DNA of 64,000 bases, from assembly GCA_905221605.1 (NCBI GenBank), contig CAJNDS010001824.1, forward strand, positions 101,548 through 165,547, read 5' to 3'. The stretch comes from Symbiodinium natans (taxonomy: Eukaryota > Sar > Dinophyceae > Suessiales > Symbiodiniaceae). Shown here in pieces: positions 32,839 to 43,240 of the stretch (position 1 is its first letter; every line of letters starts with the position of its first letter). Made by a program: the position numbers and the translations under genes. The notes below the pieces were generated by a model. It saw only the letters and a program-made list of their open reading frames with translations. It was not told the origin of the DNA and searched no databases.

Positions 32839-33323
32839 TTGCTACCCCCGCCCCCCCCCCCCCCCCCCCCCCCCCGCCCCCCCCCCCCCCCCCCCCCGCC
32901 CCCCCACCCCCCCCCCGCCCCCCCCCCCCCCCCCCCACCCCCCCACCCCCTCCCCCCGCCCCGCCCCCCGCCCCCCCCCCCCCCCCCCCCCCCCACGCCT
33001 CCCCCACCACACCCGATTCCCCTCAAGACAGTTTAAGTCTGGAACGCATTCCGCCCCGCATCAATGCGCAGCAACTGAAAAACTTGCCGAAGTGCCGAGA
33101 GTGCGTAAAAAAAAAAAAAAAAAAAAAGGCCTGCGATATTCAAGTAACCCCCCCCCCCCTTCACCCAACAAACCCCCCCCCCTCCTCCCCCTCCCCCCCC
33201 CCCCCCCCCCCCCCTCCCCTACAAAGAAAGGGTGGGGGGGGGGGTGTGGGGGGTGGGGGGGGGGGGGGAGGGGGGGGGGGGGGGGGTGCCCCCCCCCCCC
33301 ACCCCCCCCCCCCCCCCCCCCCC
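32839..33323. repeat. C-rich block, A run and facing G/C blocks
   Basis: C-rich sequence (32845-32995) with single G/A/T interruptions, an A run (33107-33127), C runs (33149-33214), then a G-rich block (33229-33286) immediately followed by a C-rich block (33287-33323). The last two are complementary and could form a hairpin. Long Pro- or Gly-rich open frames here are artefacts of composition. Confidence 0.92.
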
Positions 33324-33339
33324 ATGCTCAATTCCACAT

Positions 33340-33710
33340 TTCCTCTGCCATGTTTGGTAGGATTCCTATTGCTTTTTATGCGGAATCCTTCTAATTTCAA
33401 GAGGATTTCTATTAATGTAACAAGATTTCTATTTGCCTTCTTTTTTCGTAGCATTTCTAATCGGACTTCTACTAGTTTTAATAGCAGTTCAATCAATTGT
33501 AATAGGAGTTGAACTTAATTCGACAAGGATTTCTATTATTTCAATACGAATCCCGTTAAACCTAATACAAATCTTATTAGAAGGGATAAAATCTCATTCA
33601 TATTATTAGAAATCTTTCAAAAGTAACAAAAACCCGATTAGAATCAAAAGAAGTCCTATTAAAACGTTAATTAAAATCAAGTGAAACCCTATTAAGAACA
33701 CTGTTATTGA
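33340..33710. repeat. Degenerate TTTCTATT-type AT-rich tandem repeat
   Basis: Loose repetition of GATTTCTATTAATTGTAA-like units with a spacing of roughly 30 bp. Composition is sharply different (AT-rich) from the G/C blocks on both sides. No coding content recognised. Confidence 0.6.
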
Positions 33711-33714
33711 CCAA

Positions 33715-33843
33715 GGGGGGGGGGGGGGGGGGGCCCCCCCCCCCCCTGGAAACAAGAAGAGGGGGGGGAGGGGGGGGGCGGGGGGGGGGGGGGGGGGACC
33801 ATGAACAAGCGAGGGGGGGGGGGGGGAGGGGGGGGGGGGGGGG
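33715..33843. repeat. Second facing G/C homopolymer block
   Basis: G run (33716-33733), C run (33734-33746), then G-rich sequence with single A/C interruptions (33762-33843). Same architecture as 33229-33323. Confidence 0.92.
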
Positions 33844-34890
33844 CTGGCTTATGTTCCCGCAGGCCGCAGTGGCGCGCACTATCCATTCTCTTCAGGATGC
33901 GCCACCTATCTCACAGAGCAGAGAGTACGCCCATCTTCTGCACGATATGAGGCCGTGGACATACCTTTTGCCGAGTCCCTTGTCGTGACATGATGCCGTG
34001 CCGTCCATGTTTCGGTGAGACAGCTGCCACTGGATTTTTACAATCCAGCAGTCAGCTGGCAGGAATCCTGGAAGACTGCAACACAAACAACTAGCTTTAA
34101 CCCTAAAGCCTAAACCCCTCAACCCTTTTACAACTAGGACTGAGCAGCTGCCGGGAAATACAGGCCCACACAAACCCCGAAACCCCTAAACCCCTAAACC
34201 CCTTTTTGCATCCAGGCTTGGGTGAGCAAACCCCTAAACCTCTAAACCCCTAACTTAACGGTCCACGGTCCAAAACCATTCAGCTGTCTCGCCTGCCGGC
34301 TCGGCTTCGCGGTTGAATCTCCCTTCTTCTGACTTGGTCAGTAAGGTCTGCGTGTGCGGAAGGAAGGCCTGTTGGGGAAAAACATTGCTTCCGGCGCCTT
34401 CAAAAGAATGACGCGAAAAGTTGTTGCATGGCCAAGGAAATTGCTGCTCCTGCAAGGAGAGGGCCAGAGCGCATGAAAAGAAAGAGGGATCATCTGGAGA
34501 AGGTTCTCAAGTTTGGGATAAGCATTGCTACGTTGCCACTTCTCAATCGTTTGCGGTCTGTCATCTCGCTTGCCTCTGTCGGCCAGGATAGAAACCATGG
34601 CAACAGTACTGGGAAATATAAGACAATCGGAACGTCTCTTAAAAAGGCGGCCGGGTTGTACAAGCAAACCAAAACCTGGATCTGCAGGTTTTCCTTTTGC
34701 TCACAGCAACGGGGCCACGTGAATGCTTAGGTTCGACTCCTCAGCGCGCTCGGCACAGCTGGGCTCTCCGCTACATTCCTGGGTGCATCTGCATCTTCGT
34801 TATGGCATCGGCCAACGCTCCCATAGACCTCAGGTCAAGTGGACTAGACTTATTGACATTTTGATGTTACTGCGAGCCAAATACTCTTCT
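33844..34890. other. Mostly unique sequence, coding status unclear
   Basis: Few telomeric words (34100-34260 only). Open frames exist on both strands (for example plus 34428-34730 and minus 34338-34667) but none shows a recognisable motif and they overlap each other, so I cannot choose one. A DNA segment this free of repeats could hold unrecognised exons. Confidence 0.4.
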
Positions 34891-35158
34891 ATATATATAT
34901 ATACACATAAATATAAACGCAAATATAAATATAAATATAAATATAAATATAAATATAAATATAAATGTAAATATAGTTATAATAAATGAATCAATAATGT
35001 ATATATACATATAATATTACACTATACAATATGTAGATCAACATATACATATACATATACATACATATATATATATATATGTATGATGGTGTATATATAT
35101 ATATACATATCTATATATATATATATACATATATATACATATATATATATATATATAT
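34890..35158. repeat. AT microsatellite block
   Basis: (TA)n and AAATAT hexanucleotide repeats (34914-34970), then TATACA/TATATA runs to 35158. Confidence 0.95.
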
Positions 35159-35269
35159 GCCGGGCTTCAAGGTTACAGTCTGCTCGGACCCGGCTTTCGG
35201 AACAGCTCGGCGAGATTGACGCGCTGACAGGGTCAGGCCCTGACGCTCCGCACGATGATCCGGATGCTC

Positions 35270-35410
35270 ACCCTTATACTAACAGTCCTTTTTAAAAGGG
35301 GGTTTAGGGTTTAGGGTTTAGGGTTTAGGGTTTAGGGATTATAGTACCCCTATTATAATCCCTATTGGTCAAGAACTGTTCTGCTAGTACAAGGGGGAAC
35401 ATCCCACATG
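35270..35410. mobile_element. Introner-like family C, copy with nested telomeric array
   Basis: Starts ACTAACAGTCCTT and ends AAGAACTGTTCTGCTAG followed by ggggg.aacatccca, as in the copies at 9237-9338 and 37538-37617. Between the left arm and the conserved core (attatagtacccctattataatccctatt) lie five TTTAGGG units (about 35300-35337) that the other two copies lack. The array was therefore inserted or expanded after the element arrived. Confidence 0.75.
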
Positions 35411-35499
35411 ATCCCCGATGTTGTTGGATTTGGGAGGGGGAGGTGTGCCGTAGACTGCAAGAGCAAAGGGGCCTGTGTTTGAACAGAGCCCGCAAGAGC

Positions 35500-35940
35500 C
35501 GAAACCCTAAACCCTAAACCCTAAACCCTAAACCCTCTCCAAGCCCAGGGCGATCTTCGGCGCAGGATGGAAGGCCTCCTGTTCCCTTCCATGGAGACTA
35601 GGGACAGCAGGCTCTGCGGCCTCAGCACACGTTAGGAACACAGGGCTTGGAGAGGGTTCAGGGTTGAGGGTTCAGGGTTTAGGGTTGAGGGTTTCTTAAG
35701 CAAAATAGCAGATGAGTTCTGAAACCCTAAACCCTAAACCCTAAACCCTATTATAAACCCTAAACCCTAAACCGACAGGGTTGAGAGAAGGCGCCCGCCA
35801 AGGGCGCCCCCTCTTGAAAAGATGGGTGGACTTTAGGGGTTTTAGGGTTTTGGCGCGTATTGCTCTAGGGTTTACAGGAAATCTTCGGAACCCTAAACCC
35901 TAAACCCTAAACCCTAAACCCTAAACCCTATGCTTCGGGT
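35500..35940 (-). repeat. CCCTAAA groups and a 16-bp inverted repeat
   Basis: CCCTAAA arrays at 35502-35535, 35723-35772 and 35888-35930. AACCCTCTCCAAGCCC at 35533-35548 is repeated inverted as GGGCTTGGAGAGGGTT at about 35643-35658, enclosing about 95 bp. A TTTAGGG-like stretch follows at 35655-35690. Confidence 0.8.
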
Positions 35941-35983
35941 GATCCCCGCGGCTTCCGTGCTCAGAGGGCAGTTTTAGTGATTC

Positions 35984-37269
35984 TTGCGCCTGGTGCTTGG
36001 GGTGGGGCGGGAGGTGGAGGTGGCTCGAGGCACATTGACGACCGCAAGCGTTGACGTTGCGCATTCAGAAGCAAATTTGTTCGCAGCATCCGAAAGCCGG
36101 TCAGGCTCGAATGCAAAGGCCGCGACGCTTTCACGGACTTGGAGGATTCTTTCTCCTTGGCATGCCCAGTCAGTCGCGCATTACACCAAGCTGGTACCTG
36201 ACCATGTCAATGTGAGATGCAGTAGGAAGTGGGCACACACACACACATACACACACACTCGCACACATACACCATACACATGTGTAAGCAAATGCATCTG
36301 CACACACATGCATAGGTTCGTCAGGTCTTCCTACAACCAGAACGGCAGGCCTGGCCAGCGGTTGCGCGGGGACTTGCTAAGTTTCCCGCCCCTTGAGCAG
36401 GCGAGTGTGACCTGCCTGGCTCTCTCTCAAATCTTTGTGGCAACAATCGCGGCGGAGACTGTGTTCATGTAGCTTCTGTAGCTAAGCACGACGTCAACGA
36501 GCTGCACCGCACCTAGCAAGTTCGGCGAAGATATGGACCTCGCTGCCGTCATCGGATATGACGTCCTGACGCCACGTGAGTTCCCCGAAAGAAGGCCGAA
36601 GCCGTCCCTTCTGCCATACATGGGCTACGGCTACGACATGATTTTATGCTCAGAAGTCGCTGCCGGAGACTGGGGGAGATGGATCTTACCATGACAGTGG
36701 TTTGGCAACGGTTCCTACAACCAGGCGGCCGGAAAGATCCGCTATAAACAAAAAAATAGGTCATCCCATGGGCTTCCTTGCAGATTCCGTCTAGGCAGAG
36801 GCATGAAGAGGTTGAAGAGGTGCCCATCTGATCTCATCTCTCAACTCCCTGTAACAGACTGTAAGACTGCAAGGCAGGAGAATCTCCGGATTCATGCCCC
36901 TGTCGTCCTGGACATGCTTCGTGCTTGCGCTGCGGGCTTTGCGAAGGTTGCGGGGCTCGGAAACAGCAGCTCCTTCACAGTTTGGGTATTGCAGAGCAAG
37001 AACACGTCGGATCAAGTAACATCGACATTTTCGAAACGCATGCAAACTCTCATCTGTTGCTTGTGTCAGTCAGAAATGCTCGATTGGCAATTTTTCCCCC
37101 TGGCGGAGACATTCGTGAACGAGGAGAGCGCTGCGTGCGTGATTGTGTTCAGGTTTCCCAACTCAACCACGCCCTTGTACCCGGCCGCTACGTGTTGATC
37201 GGCCAATCTCAGCACAATCCAGACGAGATGAAAAACTGGACAGACCGCTTAACGGAGGTCCAGCGTTGA
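35984..37269 (+). CDS. Unrecognised multi-exon gene
   Basis: The only plus-strand gene I can support. Coding-like blocks: about 35980-36215 (TASVDVAHSEANLFAASES), about 36516-36685 after a CCTAG acceptor (KFGEDMDLAAVIGYDV, EFPERRPKPSLLPYMGYGYD, CSEVAAGDWGRW), and a terminal block to 37269 (HVGSSNIDIFETHANSHLL, VRNARLAIFPPGGDI, LNHALVPGRYVLIGQSQHN, ending TEVQR and a stop). The 36.5 kb block is clearly protein-like on the plus strand and not on the minus. Sequence between the blocks includes a (CA)n microsatellite at 36234-36262 and an uncertain exon near 36800-36960. No family is recognised. Start, splice sites and joining of blocks are inferred. Confidence 0.45.
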
Positions 37270-37537
37270 AGGCCCAAAGGGCACTTAACTAAGGCAGCAT
37301 TGCTGCTGATGTGAGACGGCTGCAGGATATAATAAGGGGATGCCTTGTGACTTGCTCTGCTGTTGCAGTCAGATCCAGCAACAGACTAAGAGCACAGCGC
37401 ATCAAAGCATGAAGCACAGGAACTGTCCATCTAACCTGGGTACTGGTACAAACGTTGAGGAGCAGCACGCAACACTTAAGGTCTCACTCAACTGCAGCAC
37501 GAAAAGGAAGCTTGGCAGCTGTGGCTTGCGATGCTCC

Positions 37538-37617
37538 CCCAGTCCTTGATAGGGATTATATTAGGGGGTACTAGAATGCCTATTAAGGACTGTTAGTTTA
37601 AGGGGGGACATCCCAAG
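37538..37617. mobile_element. Introner-like family C, compact copy
   Basis: CAGTCCTTGATAGGGATTAT at the left and TATTAAGGACTG at the right are inverted; it is followed by TTAGTTTAAGGGGGGACATCCCA. With only GGGGG in its core and no telomeric array, it is probably closest to the ancestral state of the three copies. Confidence 0.7.
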
Positions 37618-38798
37618 CTGTAGCTTTTAAACCAGGTCGTAATTGGCACGTGCTCACAAGCTGCCAATGAATGGTCAGGGCAGGCGCATGTGTTCTGCAG
37701 CCGTTAAAAGGCAGCTCTGGCATCAGTCATCACCAGCCTCCAACACCTCAAGTCGGCCAGACATCAGCAGAGCTTCATCCATGGGTAGCTCTCTAACTTA
37801 GGCTCCCTTGTTGAGGTCACCATGTCGCACGGCACCTTATAAACAGGATCCCCAAAAAGGACCCTTCTGGCGTTCACTGAGCAGCACCGCGCAAAAGAGA
37901 CATGTCAGGGTCTACTGGTACCGCCGGTGCAGCTCTGTACGGTCTCAAGCAATGCTGCGCTCGTTGGCGGCATGGTGCAACTATGACATATTGCCACCCA
38001 ACGATTCTTCTGACGTGAACGTACCCTAAACCCAAAACCTTAAACCCAAAACCCAAAACCCAATACACGACAGTAATGACAGTAATGAGCCCTGCGTTGA
38101 CCGTCAGCCCCAGTAGGTAGCAATCTGTAGGCGACGGTTTAAGCTGCCATGGCATCCCAAAACCTGAAACCTAAACCACCCCCGTCCGGTTCCGGGTTCA
38201 GGGATCCCCTCATGACGAAAATTCTGATGACACCTGTTTCTCGCGAAGGAGTACCACGAAAACCTACACGGGCAGGGCTTTAGCTTACACGGTGAGCCTT
38301 CCGCAAACAAAAACTACACAAACCTACGCGAAACGTTACTTTGGCACTTGCAAAACCGTGCCTTCAAGCCGCAATGTGCAGACGCAAACCTCTTGCAAAC
38401 CTTCGCAGGGAAAAACCTACGCAGAGCTGACTACAAGAATTCCCAGGGCTGCATAGCAAGTTGCGAAGGGATGTTGTAGCAAGTCAGCAGCGCCAGCCCT
38501 GCAAGGGCCGATTACTCGGGGGGAGGCGATGTGTGCAATGCGAGCACCAGGATGGGCTGCCCAAATGTTTGGGCTACCTGGGGTCTTCGGGGCTTTCAGG
38601 GCTTAAAGCTTTTGGTCTGCGGTTCGAAAGGACAACTTGACACAGGCCTTGCATCTTAGGTATCAAATGTGACCGAGGTGTTTGCCACGTTGCTGGTTGA
38701 CAATGCCACTGTAAGGGGATGAGGTGGTCCTATGTTGATCAATATCTGTCTGACCCCAGTGTGGTTTCATTTTATGCAAGGAGTCATGGACATGGGAC
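37618..38798. other. No supported gene; degenerate AACCTACGC repeats
   Basis: At about 38250-38420, words such as aaaacctacacg, aacctacgcgaa, gcaaaccttcgcag and aaaacctacgcag recur irregularly in direct and inverted sense, suggesting a decayed tandem or dispersed repeat. A CCCAAAA stretch lies at 38030-38062. The rest is mixed sequence. Confidence 0.45.
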
Positions 38799-38880
38799 TT
38801 TACGAAAATAAGGGACCCCTGATACACCCCCAAATAGTTGGATATAGTTGGATTCCCTTACCCCAAATTTCGGAAACCCC
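38799..38880. mobile_element. Introner-like family D, copy 1
   Basis: The first 24 bases are identical to the start of the element at 46416-46512 (TTTACGAAAATAAGGGACCC then CTGA). The right end (CCCAAATTTCGGAAACCCC) is shared with 48635-48707. The 5' TTTCCGAAAT-like and 3' ATTTCGGAAA words are inverted. Confidence 0.65.
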
Positions 38881-39289
38881 TGAACCCTAAACCCCAATGG
38901 CAGGCCGGCCTGTCCGTGGGCTCGCGCTGCAGGCAGCGCTGGGTGAAGTCCGCGCAGCTCGGGGAGAAGGAGGTTGGCAACGGAGGCGTCTCGCCAGACA
39001 TGCCGATCTTATACCTCAAGGGTTTAGGGTTTAGGGGTTTAGGGTTTAGGATCCCGCGCCCGAAATGACCAGTTTTCCCTGATCGGCCCCGCTTTAAGGG
39101 TGCTCTTCATCATACGTAAGTCCCTCCGAAAGGGGTCATCGCTTAGAAAAGCTACCAGGTTCCATACAACTTCAACTTGGGGCACTATTTCTTCCAAACC
39201 CTAGACCTGAACCCTCAACCCCAGGCCCTAAACCCTAGGCTCTAAACCCTAAACCCTACACCCTAAACCCTAAACCCTATCAATTTCAT

Positions 39290-42200
39290 TGAGCCTGCAG
39301 CTTGCAGTGTGACAGAATGTCAGGAGTCCAAGGGGCATGGCAGCCATGGGGTTGTCGAACTTCCTGCCAGAGGGGATTGCTTAGGTCCCCTACGGCAGGG
39401 CCTGTGGGAATTCGACGCGGGTCACATCGAGCGGTTTAGGGTCGAAGGTTTTCGGGCAGTTCGGGGCCTTGGATTATACACGACTGCTTTTCCGCAAGCC
39501 CACATGAAGAGGCTGCAAGGCAAGTGGCCCCCAAGGTGTTTGAGCTGTGCCCATCTCGATGATGACGCAGCCAAAACTCCAAATGTCGGCCATCCTTCCG
39601 TATCCTGAGCTCCATGCCGAATCCCAGAATCAGGTGCTTATGATCCTTGCTGCCAAGATGCCTACGTTCTTCACGACCTGCATTCTTGGACGGCAGGGCC
39701 CTAAACCCTAAACCCTAAACCCGAAACCCTAAACCTTATAAACCATATATAAACCCTAAACCTGATATAAACCCTAAAACTTATAAACCCTAAACCTTAA
39801 ACCCTAAACCTTATAAACCCTAAACCTTAAACCCGAACAGTTCTCATGGTAGCCCGGGCATGAAACGCTTTTGGCGGATCTCGGCCTCAGGTGCCATCCA
39901 TGGGATGGAGCCCTTGATCGTGTGAGAGAGTGTGACCTCATTCCTGCCCATCATGTTGGCATCTACTAAACCCTAAACCCTAAACCCCAAAACCCAAACC
40001 CCAAACCCTAAACCCTACAAGGTCTGAATCACTGAAGCAAGTGGAGATGTCAAAGGATGAGCTAACGGTGATGCGAAGTCCTCTTTGAGCAGCCGAAGTC
40101 TGCCAGTTTTGCACATAGCTCCTGCATCAGCAGAGGGTTTAGGGTTTAGGGTTTAGGGTTTAGGGTTTAGGGCTGAGCATGGCTGCAGGTGTCCGCAAGG
40201 GTGTGCGGCATACAGCAGGGGTCACCCGCATCGTAGCACTCTTAAACAATGTGCTGACAAAGTGCTCCGCCATCTGCACTGTGTCCCATCAAGACATTGG
40301 CCTTGACCAGTGTCACTCGACTTGACAGATAGCACCAGCTGCTCCAGTTATTTAGCATTGCGCAACTGCACCTGAAGAACTCCTCTGCCTCCAGTCTCAA
40401 ACACGAGTGGCTCCTCTTTCCCAAAGGCATGCCGACAAGTTGCGCTCTTGATGTCACGATGCAGAACCTAATTGGCAGGGTTGTGACCAGTGTGAGGAGA
40501 GAATTAGATTTGTTGGGTGTTTTTGATTCTCTTACATATATCCTTGTAGCCTGCAGCGTTTCAAGGTGTACGACCACTCTAAACGATGCAACAGCAGTTC
40601 ACAAATGTTACGGTAAAACTTCTCGCAATGTAACAGTACCAAAATATTCAAGAACTCATACACAAGAACTATGACGTAACTAATACCCGCCGAGGCCTCG
40701 GGCCGGAGGTGTCTGGGGAGCATAAAAGGTACTTTAGGAATTCCGGAATTTCGGCCTTTGCCGAAATTTCTTAAAATCACTCATGCTCTAGAAATTTTAG
40801 GACCTTAGGAATTCTAGGAATTTCGGCTTGTGACAAAATCCTAAAATTTCTAAAGCTCTTAAAAGTTGAGGATGTTAGGAATTGCAGGAAGTTCGGCCTT
40901 TCCAGAAATTTCTAGAATCTCTAACACCCGAAAATTTCAAGACTTTTTGAAATTTTGGAAAGTCCTAAAATTTGTTGATGTCTGGGGTGGCCCCAGGGCC
41001 ACAGAAATTCTAGAATTTAAGTTGCGTGAATTCCTAGGATTCTTAATGTTCTAGAAATCTTAGGGTTTTAGGAATTCTTGGAATTTCGGCGATTTCGGCA
41101 TTTCCCGAAACTGCTAAAATTTCTAAAGCCCGAAAATCTGTTGATTTCTGGTGTGGCCCCAGGGGTACAGACATTCTAGGATTTCTGAAATTCCTTCAGT
41201 CATCTCACCTCCTGCGTTTGCTCGATTTGAAGGTCGCACTCATGGTGCACGCAACGAATGTTTGGGAGGAGGTGCTCGCTATCTGGTGCTACCAGGGTGC
41301 TGGCGGATCTTGTGTGTGCAAGTAGGCCAGCCCTTCCAACATATCCCGCGCGTACTTGCTGACCAAACTCTCCTCGCTTTCAGGCTCTAATTTCAGTCTT
41401 GCCCGCACTGTTGAAACTGACTGTATGGGAAGTGAAGGAATCAGCACAAATTGGTCCTTTGCTCCGGCCGGCCGCGATTCAGAGATTGCAACATGTCATG
41501 TGCAATGAAACACTTCAGCATCGTCCTCGAAAGCACCGAACTGATGAAGCACGCTTGCCATCGACCCACCGATCATGTACTCCATGTAGATATACAGGCA
41601 CCCATCCTTGAGGAACTTATCAAGACAAGGCTTTCTCCAACTTGCTGCCAACACTCACAGAACCTCAAGGACCAAACGAACCCTAAAAGGGTGTATGGTT
41701 CATACGCAAGGATTATAATGATTATGGTAGTACAGGGTATATGACCCATATATCGGGTTCCTTTGGTCCCCAAGCAACCCAATTCCTGAGAGCGCTGCGA
41801 TCGAGTCGTGGCCTAGATACGTGACGATGCCTTGGACACATTGCGCGTTCTCTCGGACAGAAAAAAGAGTTTCAATGGCTTTGGACCATGCACCCGTCGG
41901 TTTCCCCATGCCAAGAGAAGTTGCTGAATCTCTAAGCAAGGCGGAAATCCAACCAAGGCTCTTGGATGTTTGAGAGCTGAGCAGATTTGAATCTCGTTCT
42001 CCAGCGCATGCTTGAACTGAACATCAGCCGCATCTGATGTGTTGATCAGGACCTGCAGCCAAACTGTTCAGCACAAGACTGTCAGTGGCAAGCAAAGCGC
42101 AATGCCAACTCCATTTTGTGGAAGGCGTGCTCAAGTCGTGCAAGGACACTGCGCGCGAAACGTGCAGATGAGTGTACGTACGCCACAAGCCCGAAACAGG

Positions 42201-42576
42201 ACCTGAAGAGAGAACGCACAACGGGTCGGGTGATGAGAGAACGATGGGCAGAACATTCTCCTGCTCCATCACTCATCCATATTCATCCCCACGAGGGCCC
42301 TTACATTGACAATGAACCCCTGTATAGCAATGATGAACTACTATGACTGCAGCATTCTCAGCTCGCAGGCTGCAATAGCTGGGCTGAGTACTGCGCACGG
42401 CAAATTGTCGTCATCGCCCACAGCTGCGGGGAGTTACACATTGAGTGGACGTGTGTAGCTATTCCGGGCTGTTGATTCCCCCGTCTTCTTCCACCGTGCA
42501 AGCCTCCTTGACGGCAAAGAGTTGGCCGGTCTCCTGATCTAGGGCCTGAAAGACATTGCCCAGGGTGCCCCGACCT
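39290..42576 (-). CDS. MAP3K-like (STE-type) protein kinase, at least ten exons
   Basis: A full kinase motif order can be read on the minus strand: Gly loop GRGTLGNVFQALDQETG and catalytic Lys FAVKEACTVEE (from 42576 to about 42480); alphaC FKHALENEIQICSALKHP with the salt-bridge Glu (about 42053-41960); IVTYLGHDSIAALS (about 41828-41770); hinge CLYIYMEYMIGGSMASVLHQFG (two overlapping halves, about 41620-41520); SLVSKYARDMLEGLAYLHTQ (about 41391-41310); VLHRDIKS (about 40468-40442); ANVLMGHSADGG (about 40300-40250); AKLADFGCSKRTSHH with DFG (about 40112-40067); ANMMGRNEVTLSHTIKG and SIPWMAPE (39962 to about 39880); GYGRMADIWSFGCVIIEMG to TPWG (39604-39529); KFDNPMAAM (from 39363). All catalytic residues (Lys, Glu, HRD, DFG, APE) are present, so the kinase is probably active. 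WSFGCVIIEM and the MAPE loop fit MEKK/MAP3K-type kinases. N- and C-terminal extensions were not resolved. Confidence 0.88.
39963..40066 (-). repeat. Telomeric-repeat intron in kinase gene
   Basis: Donor CATCACC|GTTAGC (40066) and acceptor GGGTTTAGTAG|ATGCC (39963) join SKRTSHH and ANMMGRNE in frame (phase 1), giving the expected DFG-to-APE spacing. In the gene's sense the 3' half of the 104-nt intron is TTTAGGG/TTTGGGG repeat, and the acceptor AG is produced by the last GTTTAG-TAG. Confidence 0.8.
40136..40173 (+). repeat. Telomeric array in kinase intron
   Basis: Five TTTAGGG units (CCCTAAA in gene sense) immediately upstream of the acceptor of the DFG exon, the intervening sequence reading CTCTGCTGATGCAG|. 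This is the opposite orientation to the repeat in the next intron of the same gene. Confidence 0.9.
40735..41190. repeat. Degenerate AATTTCGG/CCTAAAATTTC repeats in a kinase intron
   Basis: At least five loose units of about 90 bp share ttaggaatt.(t)aggaatttcgg, a g.cattt/aaatttct pair and 'ctaaaatttctaaagc'. Two units share a longer block, aaaat(t/c)tgttgat.tctgg.gtggcccca, at about 40970-41000 and 41130-41165. They fill the intron between the LEGLAYLH and HRD exons. Confidence 0.75.
41688..41772 (-). mobile_element. Introner-like element in kinase gene
   Basis: GAACCCTAAAAGGGTGTATGG at one end and ATATGACCCATATATCGGGTTC at the other are imperfect inverted repeats. It separates the IVTYLGHDS exon from the exon for the hinge region, where the kinase alignment requires an intron. 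The splice sites were not settled. Confidence 0.5.
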
Positions 42577-42719
42577 CAAGGAAAACCAGAGTGACCGCTC
42601 TGACATTTTGGCGTGCCTTGATGAGGACTTCATGTGGACAACTAAGGCTGCCGCCCAAGCTTTCACCCCTGACCTTACGAGCACTCTCGCGAGCAAAACC
42701 AACAAACTTCAGGACTGCC

Positions 42720-43070
42720 GTTTGGGTGTAGGCCTGCCACCCTTACCCTAAACCCTAAACCCTAAACTCTAAACCCTAAACCCATAAGGCTATGAACTTG
42801 CATGGGCAAGTTATTGCTGCCAGAGATGCCCACTTCATGTTGGTGCCCTGCATGGCCGCTGGTGAGCTCATCGTCTCGAGCCACTGGGAGGCATGGAGAT
42901 TGGCTTCCGACATGCCTGGCAGCATCCCTAAACCCTAAACCCTAAACCCTAAACCCAAAACCCTAAATCCTAAACCCTAGAACAAACTTGCGGCTTCTGG
43001 TCATCTTCGAATCGGTCATCTTATGCTGGCATGGCATACGCTCACCCCGTGCACTCAAACAGCCTAAACC
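42720..43070. repeat. CCCTAAA groups upstream of the kinase
   Basis: Short CCCTAAA arrays at 42745-42785, 42928-42980 and 43063-43085 with non-repetitive spacers of 60-140 bp; any kinase 5' exons would have to lie between them, but none is recognised. Confidence 0.7.
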
Positions 43071-43080
43071 CTAAACCCTA

Positions 43081-43240
43081 AACCCTATAAACCCTATAAA
43101 CCCTATAAACCCTATAAACCCTATAAACCCTATAACCCCTATAAACCCCATAAACCCTATAAACCCTACAAACCCTATAAACCCTATAAACCCTATAAAC
43201 CCTATAAACCCTATAAACCCTAAACCCTAAACCCTAAACC
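43081..43240 (-). repeat. CCCTATAAA variant array
   Basis: About fourteen copies of a 9-bp unit, CCCTATAAA, bounded on both sides by ordinary CCCTAAA units (43063-43085, 43213-43238). The TA insertion has been amplified as a block. Confidence 0.93.

Noticed and set aside
32712-33512. Long Pro-rich or Gly-rich open frames across C/G blocks
   Set aside because: They are translations of homopolymer C or G runs, are open in several frames at once and contain no unique sequence of protein character.
34255-34730. Overlapping plus and minus open frames in low-repeat DNA
   Set aside because: Basic plus-strand frame and minus-strand frame conflict, and I found no motif to choose between them.
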